This document shows, in pieces, positions 9,553 to 18,925 of a stretch of DNA of 64,000 nucleotides. The DNA comes from Staphylococcus sp. GSSP0090 (GTDB taxonomy: Bacteria; Bacillota; Bacilli; Staphylococcales; Staphylococcaceae). Under the pieces are notes generated by a model. The model searched no databases. It had not been told where the DNA came from and saw nothing but the letters and a program-made list of their open reading frames with translations. The position numbers and the translations under genes are program-made. Within the stretch, counting starts at the first letter, position 1. Each line of letters begins with the position of its first letter. The stretch lies in the NCBI RefSeq assembly GCF_013391405.1, contig NZ_JACBFD010000013.1, positions 1-64,000 of the forward strand, read 5' to 3'.

Positions 9553-10440
9553 ATGAATCCTAAAGTTAAAGGGATCATTGCTATCCTAATTTCAGCAATT
9601 GGCTTTAGCTTTATGTCTGTTTTCTTCAGATTAGCTGGTGATTTGCCAGTGTTTCAAAAGTCGCTTGCTCGAAATTTAGTAGCTATGTTTATCCCTTTAT
9701 ATTTCATTTATAAATATAAGCAACCACTATTTGGTAAACTCAGCAGTCAACCGTTGTTAATTTCGCGTTCAACGTTAGGATTAATCGGTGTCTTATTAAA
9801 TATCTATGCGATAGATCATATGATATTAAGTGACGCCGACACATTAATGAAGCTTAATCCTTTTTGGACCATTTTACTAAGTTTGATATTTTTGAATGAA
9901 AAAGTTCGTAACTATCAAATCATAGCGATGATTGTTGCCATATTTGGTATGTTGTTTGTGGTTAAACCAGAATTTTCATCTTCTATGATTCCCGCTATCG
10001 GTGGTTTATTCTCTGGTATTTTTGCTGCAAGTGCGTATACTTGTGTACGTGCATTGAGCACCCGCGAAGCACCTTATACGATTGTATTTTATTTTTCATT
10101 CTTTTCTATTATAGTATTAATTCCATTTACGATTTTTACATTTGAACCAATGAGTATGATGCAAATCGTGTATTTAATTGGCGCTGGTCTTGCAGCAGCA
10201 GCTGGTCAAATTGGCATTACGCTAGCCTATAGTTACGCACCTGCTAAAGATATTTCTATATTCACGTATGCATCTATTATATTTACTGCATTCTTCGGTT
10301 TTATATTATTTGGAGAATCACCAGATTTTTATGCAATTTTAGGTTATGTCATTATCATTGCTTCAAGCTATTACATGTTTGAAAAAGCAAGACGACAACC
10401 GCTAACAATTCAAAAAGAAGAACAAAAGCCAAAAACATAA
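9553..10440 (+). CDS. EamA/DMT family permease
   Basis: Polytopic membrane protein of the drug/metabolite transporter superfamily, 295 aa, with two EamA repeats of about five helices each (residues about 5-140 and 150-285) and a short charged tail. The start at 9553 ([12 protein letters not shown]) follows GAGGCGA; an upstream ATG at 9514 in the same frame lacks a ribosome site. It is separated from queF by 13 bp and so is probably co-transcribed. The substrate is not predictable from sequence. The queF linkage raises the possibility of a deazapurine or related substrate, which is inference only. Confidence 0.85.
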   Translation: MNPKVKGIIAILISAIGFSFMSVFFRLAGDLPVFQKSLARNLVAMFIPLYFIYKYKQPLFGKLSSQPLLISRSTLGLIGVLLNIYAIDHMILSDADTLMKLNPFWTILLSLIFLNEKVRNYQIIAMIVAIFGMLFVVKPEFSSSMIPAIGGLFSGIFAASAYTCVRALSTREAPYTIVFYFSFFSIIVLIPFTIFTFEPMSMMQIVYLIGAGLAAAAGQIGITLAYSYAPAKDISIFTYASIIFTAFFGFILFGESPDFYAILGYVIIIASSYYMFEKARRQPLTIQKEEQKPKT

Positions 10441-10453
10441 GGAGCGTTTTAAC

Positions 10454-10954
10454 ATGACAGAAGGACGTAATAAAGAAGAATTAGAAGATATTACTTTACT
10501 TGGCAATCAAAATAATAAATACGATTTTGATTATAGATCTGATGTTTTAGAGTCATTTGATAATAAACACCCAGGACGCGATTATTTTGTTAAATTTAAT
10601 TGCCCTGAGTTCACGTCATTGTGCCCTATTACCGGTCAACCAGATTTCGCAACTATCTATATTTCCTATATTCCGAATATCAAAATGGTTGAATCTAAAT
10701 CTTTAAAACTTTATTTATTTAGTTTCAGAAATCACGGCGATTTTCACGAAGACTGTATGAATATCATCATGAATGATTTAATCGAACTCATGGACCCTCA
10801 TTACATTGAAGTTTGGGGTAAATTCACGCCTCGCGGTGGCATTTCAATTGACCCTTATACCAATTATGGTCGTCCAGATTCTAAATATGAAAAAATGGCA
10901 GAACATCGCCTTATGAATCATGATCTTTATCCTGAAAAAATAGATAATCGTTAA
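10454..10954 (+). CDS. queF: NADPH-dependent preQ0 reductase QueF
   Basis: Reduces 7-cyano-7-deazaguanine (preQ0) to preQ1 in queuosine biosynthesis. At 166 aa it has the single-domain YkvM length. It carries [17 protein letters not shown] with the catalytic cysteine, the QueF signature [12 protein letters not shown], and FHEDCMN. It has a good ribosome site (AAGGAGCG) and directly follows the EamA gene. It is about 20 kb from the queCDE operon that makes preQ0, and has no preQ1 riboswitch of its own that I can see. Confidence 0.95.
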   Translation: MTEGRNKEELEDITLLGNQNNKYDFDYRSDVLESFDNKHPGRDYFVKFNCPEFTSLCPITGQPDFATIYISYIPNIKMVESKSLKLYLFSFRNHGDFHEDCMNIIMNDLIELMDPHYIEVWGKFTPRGGISIDPYTNYGRPDSKYEKMAEHRLMNHDLYPEKIDNR

Positions 10955-10960
10955 TTTCCA

Positions 10961-11005
10961 AAAAAATAACTGTTCGGATAATTATTATCTGAACAGTTAT
11001 TTTTT
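10961..11005. terminator. Bidirectional terminator between queF and the small secreted peptide gene
   Basis: AAAAAATAACTGTTC and GAACAGTTATTTTTT form a strong hairpin with T-runs on both strands. It serves queF on + and the peptide gene on minus. Confidence 0.9.
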
Positions 11006-11035
11006 ACTAAATATTAATTTATAAAGTCATTGATT

Positions 11036-11272
11036 TTATAACTCATCTTTTAACTCTCCACAAACATCTTTAATACCAACTGCCCAACTCAGATGACATC
11101 CTGCTTTATAGCCAGTTTCCCCGTCTTTCCAACCACCTCCAGGTTCCTGTAAAGCTTTTTCAGTATTGGGAAGTTTACCTTTAGCATCAATTTCAGTACT
11201 ATTTAATGTCAAACCTCCTACAGCAGTGAACATAATAGAAAAAGAAATTAATATTTTTTTAATAGTATTCAT
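11036..11272 (-). CDS. Small secreted two-cysteine peptide, unknown
   Basis: A 78-residue precursor. Residues 1-30 form a signal peptide (KK, hydrophobic ILISFSIMFTAVGGL, likely cleavage after EIDA). The predicted mature part is about 48 residues, with a Gly-rich GGGWKDGETG stretch and exactly two cysteines (59 and 71), 12 residues apart, that could form one disulfide. A strong ribosome site (AGGAGTGAG) and a TTGACA-type -35 box lie upstream, so expression is plausible. It stands alone, opposite to both neighbours. The GGGW stretch faintly recalls lactococcin-972-like bacteriocins, but length and context (no immunity or transport genes) do not fit. Function unknown. Confidence 0.7.
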   Translation of the reverse strand: MNTIKKILISFSIMFTAVGGLTLNSTEIDAKGKLPNTEKALQEPGGGWKDGETGYKAGCHLSWAVGIKDVCGELKDEL

Positions 11273-11323
11273 TTTATCTCACTCCTCTTAGGTTTTTTAT
11301 AGACTACCATGCAATCTAAATAT

Positions 11324-11360
11324 TGTCAATATTTAGAATATTCTTATTTTGAGAATATTA
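11324..11360 (-). promoter_or_regulatory. Promoter with inverted repeats upstream of the secreted peptide
   Basis: TTGACA (complement of 11324-11329) could be the -35 element. Directly upstream lies the 10-bp palindrome AGAATATTCT (11335-11344), followed by a related half (GAGAATATT, 11351-11359). This suggests an operator for an unknown regulator. Confidence 0.4.
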
Positions 11361-11436
11361 TTGCAATTTAATTTAATAAAGCGTAAAATCTTTTTTATAT
11401 ATTTTTATTGGGAGTAAGAAAGGACGGGAATGTTTT

Positions 11437-12942
11437 ATGCAAGACAAATACATATCACAAGATTCAGCAGTTGAATCTATTCCTCAAAAAGGTTTTTTTG
11501 GACATCCTAAGGGACTAGGTGTACTCTTTTTTGTAGAATTTTGGGAGAGATTTAGCTATTACGGTATGCGTGCTTTACTGATTTTTTATATGTACTTCGC
11601 TATCAAAGATGGCGGGCTCGGTATGGATAAAGGAACAGCGCAATCCGTTATGGCAGTTTATGGTGCACTTATTTATATGACTTCGGTACTTGGTGGATGG
11701 ATTTCAGATAGAATCACTGGTACACGTGCGGCGACTTTCTATGGTGGTGTACTCATCATTATCGGGCATATCTTTTTAAGTTTACCGTTAGATATTGTCG
11801 GATTATTTATCTCAATGTTCTTTATTATCGTTGGTTCTGGGTTAATGAAACCAAGTATATCTAACATTGTTGGTCGTTTATATCCAGAAAACGATACACG
11901 TATTGACGCAGGCTTTGTTATTTTCTATATGTCTGTCAATTTAGGTGGGCTCATTTCACCTATTATCTTAGACCAATTTGTACATACAGGTAATTTCCAT
12001 GCTGGTTTCTTAATCGCAGCTATAGGTATGGCACTCGGTTTAGCTTGGTATATGATATTTAACAAGAAAAATATCGGTGATGTAGGTACCAAAGCAACGA
12101 ATCCATTAACTCAAAGTGAAAAGAAAAAATATGGCGTTATCTTTGCAGCAGTCATTTTAGTTATCGCTGCTGTACTTGTTATTACAGGATTAACAGGCAC
12201 ATTATCATTTAATATCGTCAGTACAACTGTATTGATCCTTGGTGTCGCATTACCAATCATCTACTTCACCATTATGATTCGCAGTAAAGACGTTACCGAT
12301 GATGAGCGCTCACGTGTTATTTCATTTATACCACTGTTCCTTCTAGGTGTCGTATTCTGGTCTATTCAAGAACAAGGAGCTAACGTACTTAACCTATTTG
12401 CATTTGAAAGTAGTGATATGAAATTAAACCTCTTTGGTTGGAAGACAGACTTCGGTCCAGCACTATTCCAATCAATTAACCCATTATTCATCGTGTTATT
12501 AGCACCTGTTATCTCACTGATATGGGCGAAAATGGCACGACGCCAACCAAGCTTAGCAACTAAGTTTGTACTCGGTGCATCACTAGCTGGTGCTTCTTAC
12601 ATTATGATCGGTTTAATTGGTCACACAGCTGGTAATAACTTAAGTGTTAACTGGGTTATTCTTTCCTACATTATTTGTGTTATTGGTGAATTATGTTTAT
12701 CTCCTACAGGTAACAGTGCGGCAGTTAAATTAGCACCAAAAGCATTCAACACGCAAATGATGAGTTTATGGTTATTAACGAATGCATGTGCGCAAGCAAT
12801 TAACGGTACCTTAGTTAAATTGATTGAACCACTTGGCTATAAAAACTACTTCCTATTTTTAGGTGGTATTGCAATCGTAGTCAGCCTTGTTATTCTTGCT
12901 TTCGTACCAAGAATTGTCAAAGGTATGCGCGGCATTAAATAG
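11437..12942 (+). CDS. dtpT: Di-/tripeptide proton symporter DtpT
   Basis: POT/PTR family importer (501 aa, about 14 membrane helices) that brings di- and tripeptides in with protons. Early motifs are GLGVLFFVEFWERFSYYGMRALL (ExxERFxYYG, read in parts) and GGWISDRITGTR; later come PENDTRIDAGFVIFYMSVNLG and FWSIQEQGAN. It is a monocistronic gene followed by a terminator at 13012. The start at 11437 follows GAAAGGACGG. Confidence 0.92.
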   Translation: MQDKYISQDSAVESIPQKGFFGHPKGLGVLFFVEFWERFSYYGMRALLIFYMYFAIKDGGLGMDKGTAQSVMAVYGALIYMTSVLGGWISDRITGTRAATFYGGVLIIIGHIFLSLPLDIVGLFISMFFIIVGSGLMKPSISNIVGRLYPENDTRIDAGFVIFYMSVNLGGLISPIILDQFVHTGNFHAGFLIAAIGMALGLAWYMIFNKKNIGDVGTKATNPLTQSEKKKYGVIFAAVILVIAAVLVITGLTGTLSFNIVSTTVLILGVALPIIYFTIMIRSKDVTDDERSRVISFIPLFLLGVVFWSIQEQGANVLNLFAFESSDMKLNLFGWKTDFGPALFQSINPLFIVLLAPVISLIWAKMARRQPSLATKFVLGASLAGASYIMIGLIGHTAGNNLSVNWVILSYIICVIGELCLSPTGNSAAVKLAPKAFNTQMMSLWLLTNACAQAINGTLVKLIEPLGYKNYFLFLGGIAIVVSLVILAFVPRIVKGMRGIK

Positions 12943-13011
12943 TCTATATCATAACATTCCATTTATTATGATTTTATTTAAAAAGCGCCAAGAGCGCACA
13001 TACACATGCTC

Positions 13012-13053
13012 AAAAAAAGTGGTAATCCATATGTAAGGATTACCACTTTTTTC
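13012..13053. terminator. dtpT terminator
   Basis: A 17-bp inverted repeat built on GTGGTAATCC / GGATTACCAC, with flanking A- and T-runs, forms a strong hairpin. A small GCGCCAAGAGCGC hairpin precedes it at about 12985. Confidence 0.88.
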
Positions 13054-13179
13054 TTTTCTCATTTTTTCACTTTTTAATAATCCATTCATACTTATATCAA
13101 TGATTGAACATATTTTAATTAAAAAACGGGTACACTGATATATAAACAAATCTAAAATTATAGAAATATGGTGAGTAGC

Positions 13180-14127
13180 TTGACTGAGAAACAATTTAAA
13201 CACGGTGTATTATTTTACCATGAACATACAGGTATAAAAGATATCTATAGAGGCTTAGGCGATGTCGCGACCTCTTTAACTACTCTTTGTAAACATTTAT
13301 CAATACAATTAAGTGAAAATGAAGGTGATATCATTACCTTCTGTCAAAAAATCAAGGATAAACGTTACAGTGATGATGTTGATATTATCTTTATATTAGG
13401 TGGCGATGGAACCGTTAATGAATTGATTAATGGCATCATGCAAAGTGAACTACATTTACCTATTGGTATTATTCCAGGAGGTACATTCAATGATTTTGTA
13501 AAAACGTTAAATCTGAATCCACGTCATAAAATGGCAAGCCAAGAGCTTGTCAATGCTGAATTAAGACCCTATGATGTCATGAAAGTTAATGGCGAATATG
13601 CACTCAACTTCGTAGGGCTTGGATTAATTGTTCAAAATGCTGAAAATGTACAAAATGGCAATAAAGATATCTTTGGTAAGTTAAGTTATGTAGGTTCTAC
13701 AGTTAAAACGTTACTTAACCCCGAGCATTTTGATTATAAAATTTCAGTAGATGATCAAACGATAGACGGTAATACTTCAATGCTCGTTGTAGCAAATGGC
13801 CCATTTATCGGTGGCAGTCGTATTCCATTAACGGATTTATCACCCAATGATGGTTACTTAAATACGTTTGTGTTTCAAGAACAAAGTTCAAGCGTGTTAA
13901 ATGATATATTCAAACAACGTGATAGTATGAACTGGAACAAGATGACGGATGGCATCAAACACTTACTGGCTAAGAAAATAACAATAGAAACCGAACCACA
14001 AATGAAAGTGGATATTGATGGAGAAATTAACCTAAAAACACCATTAGAAATTGAGGTTATTCCGAGTGCCATTCAAATTTTGACACTCCCTGAAGCCCAA
14101 GCAACAAACCAAGAGGATGCTGATTAA
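13180..14127 (+). CDS. Diacylglycerol kinase-like lipid kinase
   Basis: Member of the DAGK catalytic-domain family (YegS/DgkB/BmrU type), 315 aa from TTG at 13180. The nucleotide-binding [13 protein letters not shown] motif is near residue 80, followed by [15 protein letters not shown]. The C-terminal beta-rich domain contains [19 protein letters not shown] and VDIDGE, typical of these lipid kinases. The start is uncertain: TTG 13180 has GGTGAG 4 bp upstream, whereas ATG 13168 has no ribosome site. Exact lipid substrate unknown. Confidence 0.85.
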   Translation: MTEKQFKHGVLFYHEHTGIKDIYRGLGDVATSLTTLCKHLSIQLSENEGDIITFCQKIKDKRYSDDVDIIFILGGDGTVNELINGIMQSELHLPIGIIPGGTFNDFVKTLNLNPRHKMASQELVNAELRPYDVMKVNGEYALNFVGLGLIVQNAENVQNGNKDIFGKLSYVGSTVKTLLNPEHFDYKISVDDQTIDGNTSMLVVANGPFIGGSRIPLTDLSPNDGYLNTFVFQEQSSSVLNDIFKQRDSMNWNKMTDGIKHLLAKKITIETEPQMKVDIDGEINLKTPLEIEVIPSAIQILTLPEAQATNQEDAD

Positions 14128-14176
14128 AGGCTATTTGAACAATCAATATTTCTAATCGCTGTATGTACAAAATAGA

Positions 14177-14210
14177 GAAACAGGCCAAGACATTTGTCTC
14201 GGCCTGTTTC
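14177..14210. terminator. Terminator between the lipid kinase and deoxynucleotidase genes
   Basis: GAAACAGGCC (14177-14186) pairs with GGCCTGTTTC (14201-14210), with an inner AGACA/TGTCT stem. The two flanking genes converge on it. Confidence 0.85.
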
Positions 14211-14224
14211 TTATATGACAATAA

Positions 14225-14773
14225 CTAAATATGATATGCACTATCCCCTAAGAAATATTGTTCAACATCTTTCCAGTTATTAACACGTGTAAAGCGATCA
14301 TCATTAATGTTATGTGTTGCAGTATATATAATTGGCGTCCCTTTGAATATACTCAATTGTCTTGGATTGTCATCAATTAAATAATCCGCATGTACGATAT
14401 CTTTTCTACCACAAAAAACAAAATGCTGTGGATCTAAGAATGGGAAGTATTCTCTTAACCACGCGTATTTATCATGGAATGACGTTGGCACGTCCATTGC
14501 TGCAGTTGCGATAAACACATCATAGTGTTCAGTTAATTTTTTAACAACATCTTGCGCATCTGACATCACCTTTAATTTTTTAAAAAAGCCAGGTTCCCTT
14601 AATATTTCAGTTAGCAATCCATCATGCTCTGGCATCGCATGTCTCAATTTAATACCATCTAACATATCAATCGTAATCCCTAAATCTGTGCGTTGATTAA
14701 CATCTTCTATCAATGCACCTACAGTATCTGCAAGGACTTCATCCATATCAATCGCAATCTTCTTCTTTGTCAT
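14225..14773 (-). CDS. 5'(3')-deoxyribonucleotidase (NT5C family)
   Basis: HAD-superfamily phosphatase, 182 aa. Motif I is [10 protein letters not shown] (nucleophile and acid/base aspartates), motif [22 protein letters not shown], and motif [15 protein letters not shown]. This pattern matches the NT5C/YorS-like deoxyribonucleotidases that dephosphorylate pyrimidine deoxynucleoside monophosphates, although the actual substrate could be another phosphate ester. It is a single gene, transcribed toward the terminator at 14177, with the ribosome site AAGGGAG. Confidence 0.85.
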   Translation of the reverse strand: MTKKKIAIDMDEVLADTVGALIEDVNQRTDLGITIDMLDGIKLRHAMPEHDGLLTEILREPGFFKKLKVMSDAQDVVKKLTEHYDVFIATAAMDVPTSFHDKYAWLREYFPFLDPQHFVFCGRKDIVHADYLIDDNPRQLSIFKGTPIIYTATHNINDDRFTRVNNWKDVEQYFLGDSAYHI

Positions 14774-14814
14774 GTCTTACTCTACTCCCTTTTCAATTCA
14801 TAATCTAAAATAAA

Positions 14815-15000
14815 TTACTGAATCTCGGACAAAAATAGATGTCTCAGACTCTTTTAGGCAGTAGATGACTGAATTGAAAATACGCTTATATCAAGCTTTT
14901 TTCAATCCTAGTCATCCTTGCCGGGGTGGGACTACGAAATCTCTATTAGAAAAATTGATTTCTGTTCCACTCCCATGTAAGCTGAATCTCATCATTTATG
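14815..15000. repeat. Staphylococcal intergenic repeat, copy A
   Basis: This 318-bp gap (14774-15091) has no gene. It contains GGGGTGGGAC (14923-14932) and its approximate inverse GTTCCACTCCC (14964-14974) flanking a CGAAATCTC...GATTTCT arm, the pattern I know from a repeated staphylococcal intergenic element. Blocks such as GACTGAATTGAAAAT and CTCTATTAGAAAA recur in the same order at 48331-48548 (copy B). Confidence 0.65.
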
Positions 15001-15091
15001 CTTATTTAAGTATAGCAAAAACGTTCAACGAAACCAAAATTGGAATGAAATTACAAATTTAGTAACGTAGAACGTTTCGTTCATACATATT

Positions 15092-16147
15092 TTATAAAGT
15101 AAACTGTTCTAATACATCACGCATTTTAGCATTTTGTTCTGGGAAACCTATGGTAATTCTAACACCATTCGGAAATTCTCGTGTGATGCATCCCACATTA
15201 AGTAATGCTTCATACAATTCATGTGGTTTATCCGTCTTAACAAAGACGAAATTCGTTTGGCTTGGGTAAAAGTGATTGCTTTGTGATAATTCAAAGAACT
15301 TTTCTCTTTCCTCTGCATTACGTTCGCGAATAGCAGCTAAATAATCTTGATCGTTTAACGCAGCTAGTGCAGCATATTCTGATAAACGTCCTACATTAAA
15401 TGGTGGACGAATAATATTATACTTTTCAATGGCTTCTTTTGCTGCAATAACATAACCTATACGCATACCCGCTAAACCATATGCTTTTGAGAATGTCCGT
15501 AATAAGAATGCATTTTCAAACTTTTGTTGCAAAGCTAATGTGTCTGGAAAATCTTCAGCAGTTACAAACTCTACATAAGCTTCATCTACAATGACCGGAA
15601 TGTGACTTGGTACGCGTTCTAAAAAGCTTTGCAGTGCTTCATGTGTAAAGTATCTTCCAGTAGGATTATTGGGATTACATAGCCATACTAATTTAGTGTC
15701 ATGATCTATTTCCTCTAAAATACCGTCTAAATCAAATTCACCATTTTGTAATGGAACTTGAACTACATTTGCAGATTCTACAATCGCATTATGATAATAC
15801 TGTCCAAATGTCATTTCACTCGTCACGATTTTATCTCCAGGCGTCAATACCGCTCTCGAAATCATTAAAATGACTTCATCTAGGCCTGCACCAAATAAAA
15901 TGCGTGCTGGATCTACATTTAAATGCTTACTAATTGCCTCTTTGATTGATGGAGAACCTGTTTCTGGGTAATATTGCAATTCATCTAAATGTGCTTGAAT
16001 TGCTTCTTTAACTTTTGGTGACGGACCATATAAATTTTCATTAGATGCTAATTTATGTAATTCGCCTTTAATACCATAATTTTCTTTTAATGCTCTAGGT
16101 GATAGCCCAGGTTCATATGCTGATAATTGCTCTATTTGTTTCTTCAT
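15092..16147 (-). CDS. hisC: Histidinol-phosphate aminotransferase HisC
   Basis: PLP-dependent class I/II aminotransferase, 351 aa, of the histidine pathway. Features are [12 protein letters not shown] (substrate/cofactor region), [17 protein letters not shown] and the PLP-lysine segment [15 protein letters not shown]. It stands alone, with no other his gene in the window, so it may act on histidinol phosphate, on aromatic keto acids, or both. The ribosome site AAGGAGGAC is 9 bp upstream. No T-box leader is visible. Confidence 0.9.
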   Translation of the reverse strand: MKKQIEQLSAYEPGLSPRALKENYGIKGELHKLASNENLYGPSPKVKEAIQAHLDELQYYPETGSPSIKEAISKHLNVDPARILFGAGLDEVILMISRAVLTPGDKIVTSEMTFGQYYHNAIVESANVVQVPLQNGEFDLDGILEEIDHDTKLVWLCNPNNPTGRYFTHEALQSFLERVPSHIPVIVDEAYVEFVTAEDFPDTLALQQKFENAFLLRTFSKAYGLAGMRIGYVIAAKEAIEKYNIIRPPFNVGRLSEYAALAALNDQDYLAAIRERNAEEREKFFELSQSNHFYPSQTNFVFVKTDKPHELYEALLNVGCITREFPNGVRITIGFPEQNAKMRDVLEQFTL

Positions 16148-16253
16148 TGTTGTATCGGTCCTCCTTGAATTTACAGAAATTTCAAAACTTAATAACCATT
16201 ATAAACCCAACGTTCAACGAAAATCAATGTATCCTTATCATGGTTTTAAATTT

Positions 16254-16299
16254 AAAATATGAGATCAAAACATCCATAGATGTCGTGACCTCATATTTT
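16254..16299 (-). terminator. Hairpin after the EgtU/OpuC-type operon
   Basis: AAAATATGAG (16254-16263) pairs perfectly with CTCATATTTT (16290-16299), and an inner ACATC/GATGT stem is present. It lies 5 bp after the end of the transporter operon on the minus strand. The following T-run is short, so terminator strength is uncertain. Confidence 0.6.
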
Positions 16300-16303
16300 A
16301 AGA

Positions 16304-17821
16304 CTAATGTTTAATTAAATTGTGTTTTTCTAAGTAATTTTTTGCCACTTGATATGGATCTTTTTTCTTAACAGTTACATCATAATTCATCTGTTGCATA
16401 TCTTCATCTGAAATTTTACCTTCTAATTTATTCAATGGCTTTTTAATTTCAGGATGTTCTTTTAAGTAGGATTCCTTAAACATAGGCGCCCCTTGATAAG
16501 GTGGGAAGACGTGCTTATCATCTTCTAATACAACCATATCATATGCTTTAAGTTCTGCATCTGTTGAATAAGCATCGATCAAATTAATGTCACCATTTTC
16601 AATTGCTTGATAACGTAATTTAGGTTCCATTGTTTTCACATCGCCTAAATCAAGGTTATATGCTTTTTTAACAGCCGGATATCCGTCGCCACGATCGTTA
16701 AATTCCAAGGTGAAACCAGGTTTAATCTGGTCACTTACTTTATTTAAATCACCAATCGTCTTAATATGATGTGCTTCTGCAAAGTCTCTTTTAACTGCTA
16801 AAGCATAAGTATTGTTGTATTTCATGGGTTTCAACATGGTCATATCAAATTTATCTTCCAGACTGGATTTTGCTTGTTGATAGACTTGTGCTTCTTCTTT
16901 CGATTTCAAATCCTCTTTTGTTAATTCGCCTAGAACTGTACCTGTAAACTCTAAATAACCATCGATGTCATCAGATTTTAATGCATTAAATAAGAATGAT
17001 GTTTTACCCATACCGTCTTTAACTTCTACAGTATCGTCAGTATCTTGTTCAATTAAAATCTTATACATATTCGTAATAACAGATGGTTCTGAACCTAATT
17101 TACCTGCTAATGTGACTTTATCACCCTTTTGACCTAGCATAGGTGCAATAATTACTAACAATAAGATAATTACGATGGCACCAAGCGAAATAAGTAATTT
17201 TTTGTATGACATGTTTTGCATATATCTCAAAACAACATCAAATACAATGGCTAATAATGCTGCTGGTATAGCCCCGATTAATATTAATGACGTATCATTT
17301 CGGTCAATACCTAACAAGATAAGATCACCTAATCCACCAGCGCCGATTAATGCTGCAAGTGTAGCGGTCCCAATGATTAATACCATTGCCGTTCTAATGC
17401 CCGCCATAATGACAGGCATAGCAATAGGTAACTCAACTTTTGAAAGACGTCGTCCAGGTTTCATACCTATCCCTTTTGCCGCTTCCACTAAAGATGGATC
17501 CACTTCATTTATCCCTGTATATGTATTTCTTAATATCGGTAATAATGCATATACAACTAAAGCAATCACCGCTGGTACTTTACCAATACCAAACAGTGGT
17601 ATCATGAGCCCTAATAAAGCAAGCGAGGGTATCGTTTGTAGCACTGCTGCAATATTCATAACAATTTCAGATAATTTACGTGTCTTTGTTAAGGCAATAC
17701 CTAATGGTACACCAATCAAAGCCGCAATCAACAGAGCAATAAATGAAATTTGAATATGTTCAAATATAGTGGTTAATAATTCACCCCTACGTTGAATGAG
17801 TGTTTCAATGAAGGCATTCAT
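16304..17821 (-). CDS. ABC permease fused to substrate-binding domain (EgtU/OpuCB-OpuCC type)
   Basis: A 505-residue fusion. Residues about 1-210 form a five- to six-helix OpuB/ProW-type permease with the EAAKGIGMKPGRRL coupling loop; residues about 230-505 form a type II betaine-family binding domain (KLGSEPSVITNMYKILIEQ, EFNDRGDGYPAVKKAY, LIDAYSTDAELKAYD). The family is annotated as glycine betaine/carnitine/choline transport. However, this permease-binding-protein fusion is also the architecture of EgtU, the ergothioneine importer described in streptococci and related to Listeria BilE. The ligand cannot be settled by eye. It overlaps its ATPase gene by 4 bp. Confidence 0.85.
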   Translation of the reverse strand: MNAFIETLIQRRGELLTTIFEHIQISFIALLIAALIGVPLGIALTKTRKLSEIVMNIAAVLQTIPSLALLGLMIPLFGIGKVPAVIALVVYALLPILRNTYTGINEVDPSLVEAAKGIGMKPGRRLSKVELPIAMPVIMAGIRTAMVLIIGTATLAALIGAGGLGDLILLGIDRNDTSLILIGAIPAALLAIVFDVVLRYMQNMSYKKLLISLGAIVIILLLVIIAPMLGQKGDKVTLAGKLGSEPSVITNMYKILIEQDTDDTVEVKDGMGKTSFLFNALKSDDIDGYLEFTGTVLGELTKEDLKSKEEAQVYQQAKSSLEDKFDMTMLKPMKYNNTYALAVKRDFAEAHHIKTIGDLNKVSDQIKPGFTLEFNDRGDGYPAVKKAYNLDLGDVKTMEPKLRYQAIENGDINLIDAYSTDAELKAYDMVVLEDDKHVFPPYQGAPMFKESYLKEHPEIKKPLNKLEGKISDEDMQQMNYDVTVKKKDPYQVAKNYLEKHNLIKH

Positions 17822-18780
17822 TTATCATGACCTCCTTCGCGATTTGATAATATTTCAAAAATATCCTGACGGCTTAAGACGTGTCGCGTAGCTGTTGTAA
17901 CGTCTTGAACAATAATTGCTTCATGACTTGCTAATGCTGTATAGACATCTTTGACGTATTTGTCGCTATCGATAACAGGATAACCTGCTTTCATATCTTG
18001 CTCTTGGATAGGAAGTCCATCAATAACTTCTGATAATTTTAAATCATTTATCGTACGCTGTAATTGATTACCCATAAATTGTTTCACAAAATCATTCTTA
18101 GGATGATTGATAAATCCTTCTGGTGTGTCAATTTGTTCTACATGTCCTTTATTTAATAAACAAATTCGATCTCCCAACTTCATTGCTTCTTGAATATCAT
18201 GGGTTACAAATATAATCGTTTTCTTGATTTTTTGTTGAAGTGCTATTAAATCATCTTGTAGTTTCTCTCGACTAATTGGGTCTAAAGCACTGAACGGCTC
18301 ATCCATTAAAATCACTGATGGATCAGCTGCTAACGCCCGAACAACACCTACACGCTGTTGTTGACCACCAGATAACTCATTTGGTTTTCTATTTTTATAA
18401 ATTTCTGGTTCTAGACCAACCATATCCATGAGTTCTTCTACACGTTGATTCGTTGTCTCTTCATCCCATTTTTTCATTTGTGGTACTTGTGCAATGTTTT
18501 CTTTAATTGTCATATGCGGAAATAGGGCAATTTGTTGCAACACATACCCAATATCCCATCTCATTTCATAAACAGGATAGTCACTTATCGGTTTATTATT
18601 AAAATAAATATAACCTTCTGAAAGTGAAATTAATCGATTAATCATTTTTAACGTTGTCGTTTTACCACAGCCAGATGGACCAATTAATACAAAAAACTCA
18701 CCTTTTTGTATACTGAAACTGATATCATCTACAGCTGTTTTATCCCCATAACGTTTTACTACATTTTTAAATTCTATCAC
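17818..18780 (-). CDS. ABC transporter ATPase (OpuCA/EgtV type)
   Basis: ATPase partner of the fused permease, 320 aa. It has Walker A GPSGCGKTT, signature LSGGQQQRVGVVRAL, Walker B VILMDEPFSALD and the H-loop VTHDIQEAM. The C-terminal part (about residues 250-320) is a shortened CBS-like regulatory region (YPVIDSDKYVKDVYTALAS). The ProV/OpuCA family is typical for quaternary amine transporters; in the EgtU/EgtV interpretation it would be EgtV. The ribosome site is GAAGGTGAC. Confidence 0.88.
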   Translation of the reverse strand: MIEFKNVVKRYGDKTAVDDISFSIQKGEFFVLIGPSGCGKTTTLKMINRLISLSEGYIYFNNKPISDYPVYEMRWDIGYVLQQIALFPHMTIKENIAQVPQMKKWDEETTNQRVEELMDMVGLEPEIYKNRKPNELSGGQQQRVGVVRALAADPSVILMDEPFSALDPISREKLQDDLIALQQKIKKTIIFVTHDIQEAMKLGDRICLLNKGHVEQIDTPEGFINHPKNDFVKQFMGNQLQRTINDLKLSEVIDGLPIQEQDMKAGYPVIDSDKYVKDVYTALASHEAIIVQDVTTATRHVLSRQDIFEILSNREGGHDK

Positions 18781-18925
18781 TTTGTCACCTTCACTCTAAT
18801 ATACTCAAATCACAATTATTATAGTTTATTCCCTATTTATATATTTTTTATGTATTATTCATCAAAAACTCAAAACAATATTAAACTATCATTAGTTTTA
18901 TATTTTATAAAATCTCCATAAAAAT

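Noticed and set aside
11036-11272. Lactococcin-972-type bacteriocin
   Set aside because: Only the GGGW stretch is similar. The peptide is shorter, has two cysteines, and no immunity or ABC genes are adjacent.
12949-13203. 84-residue minus-strand frame across the dtpT terminator
   Set aside because: It reads through a strong terminator hairpin and into the start of the lipid kinase gene; no ribosome site.
14865-15062. 65-residue plus-strand frame
   Set aside because: It lies inside the intergenic repeat element and has no ribosome site.
16148-16253. T-box leader before hisC
   Set aside because: Too short, with no T-box sequence (AGGGTGGNACCGCG-like) and no specifier hairpin.
17175-17753. 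192-residue plus-strand frame opposite the fused permease
   Set aside because: Antisense to a clear membrane domain; composition mirrors the opposite strand, with no ribosome site.
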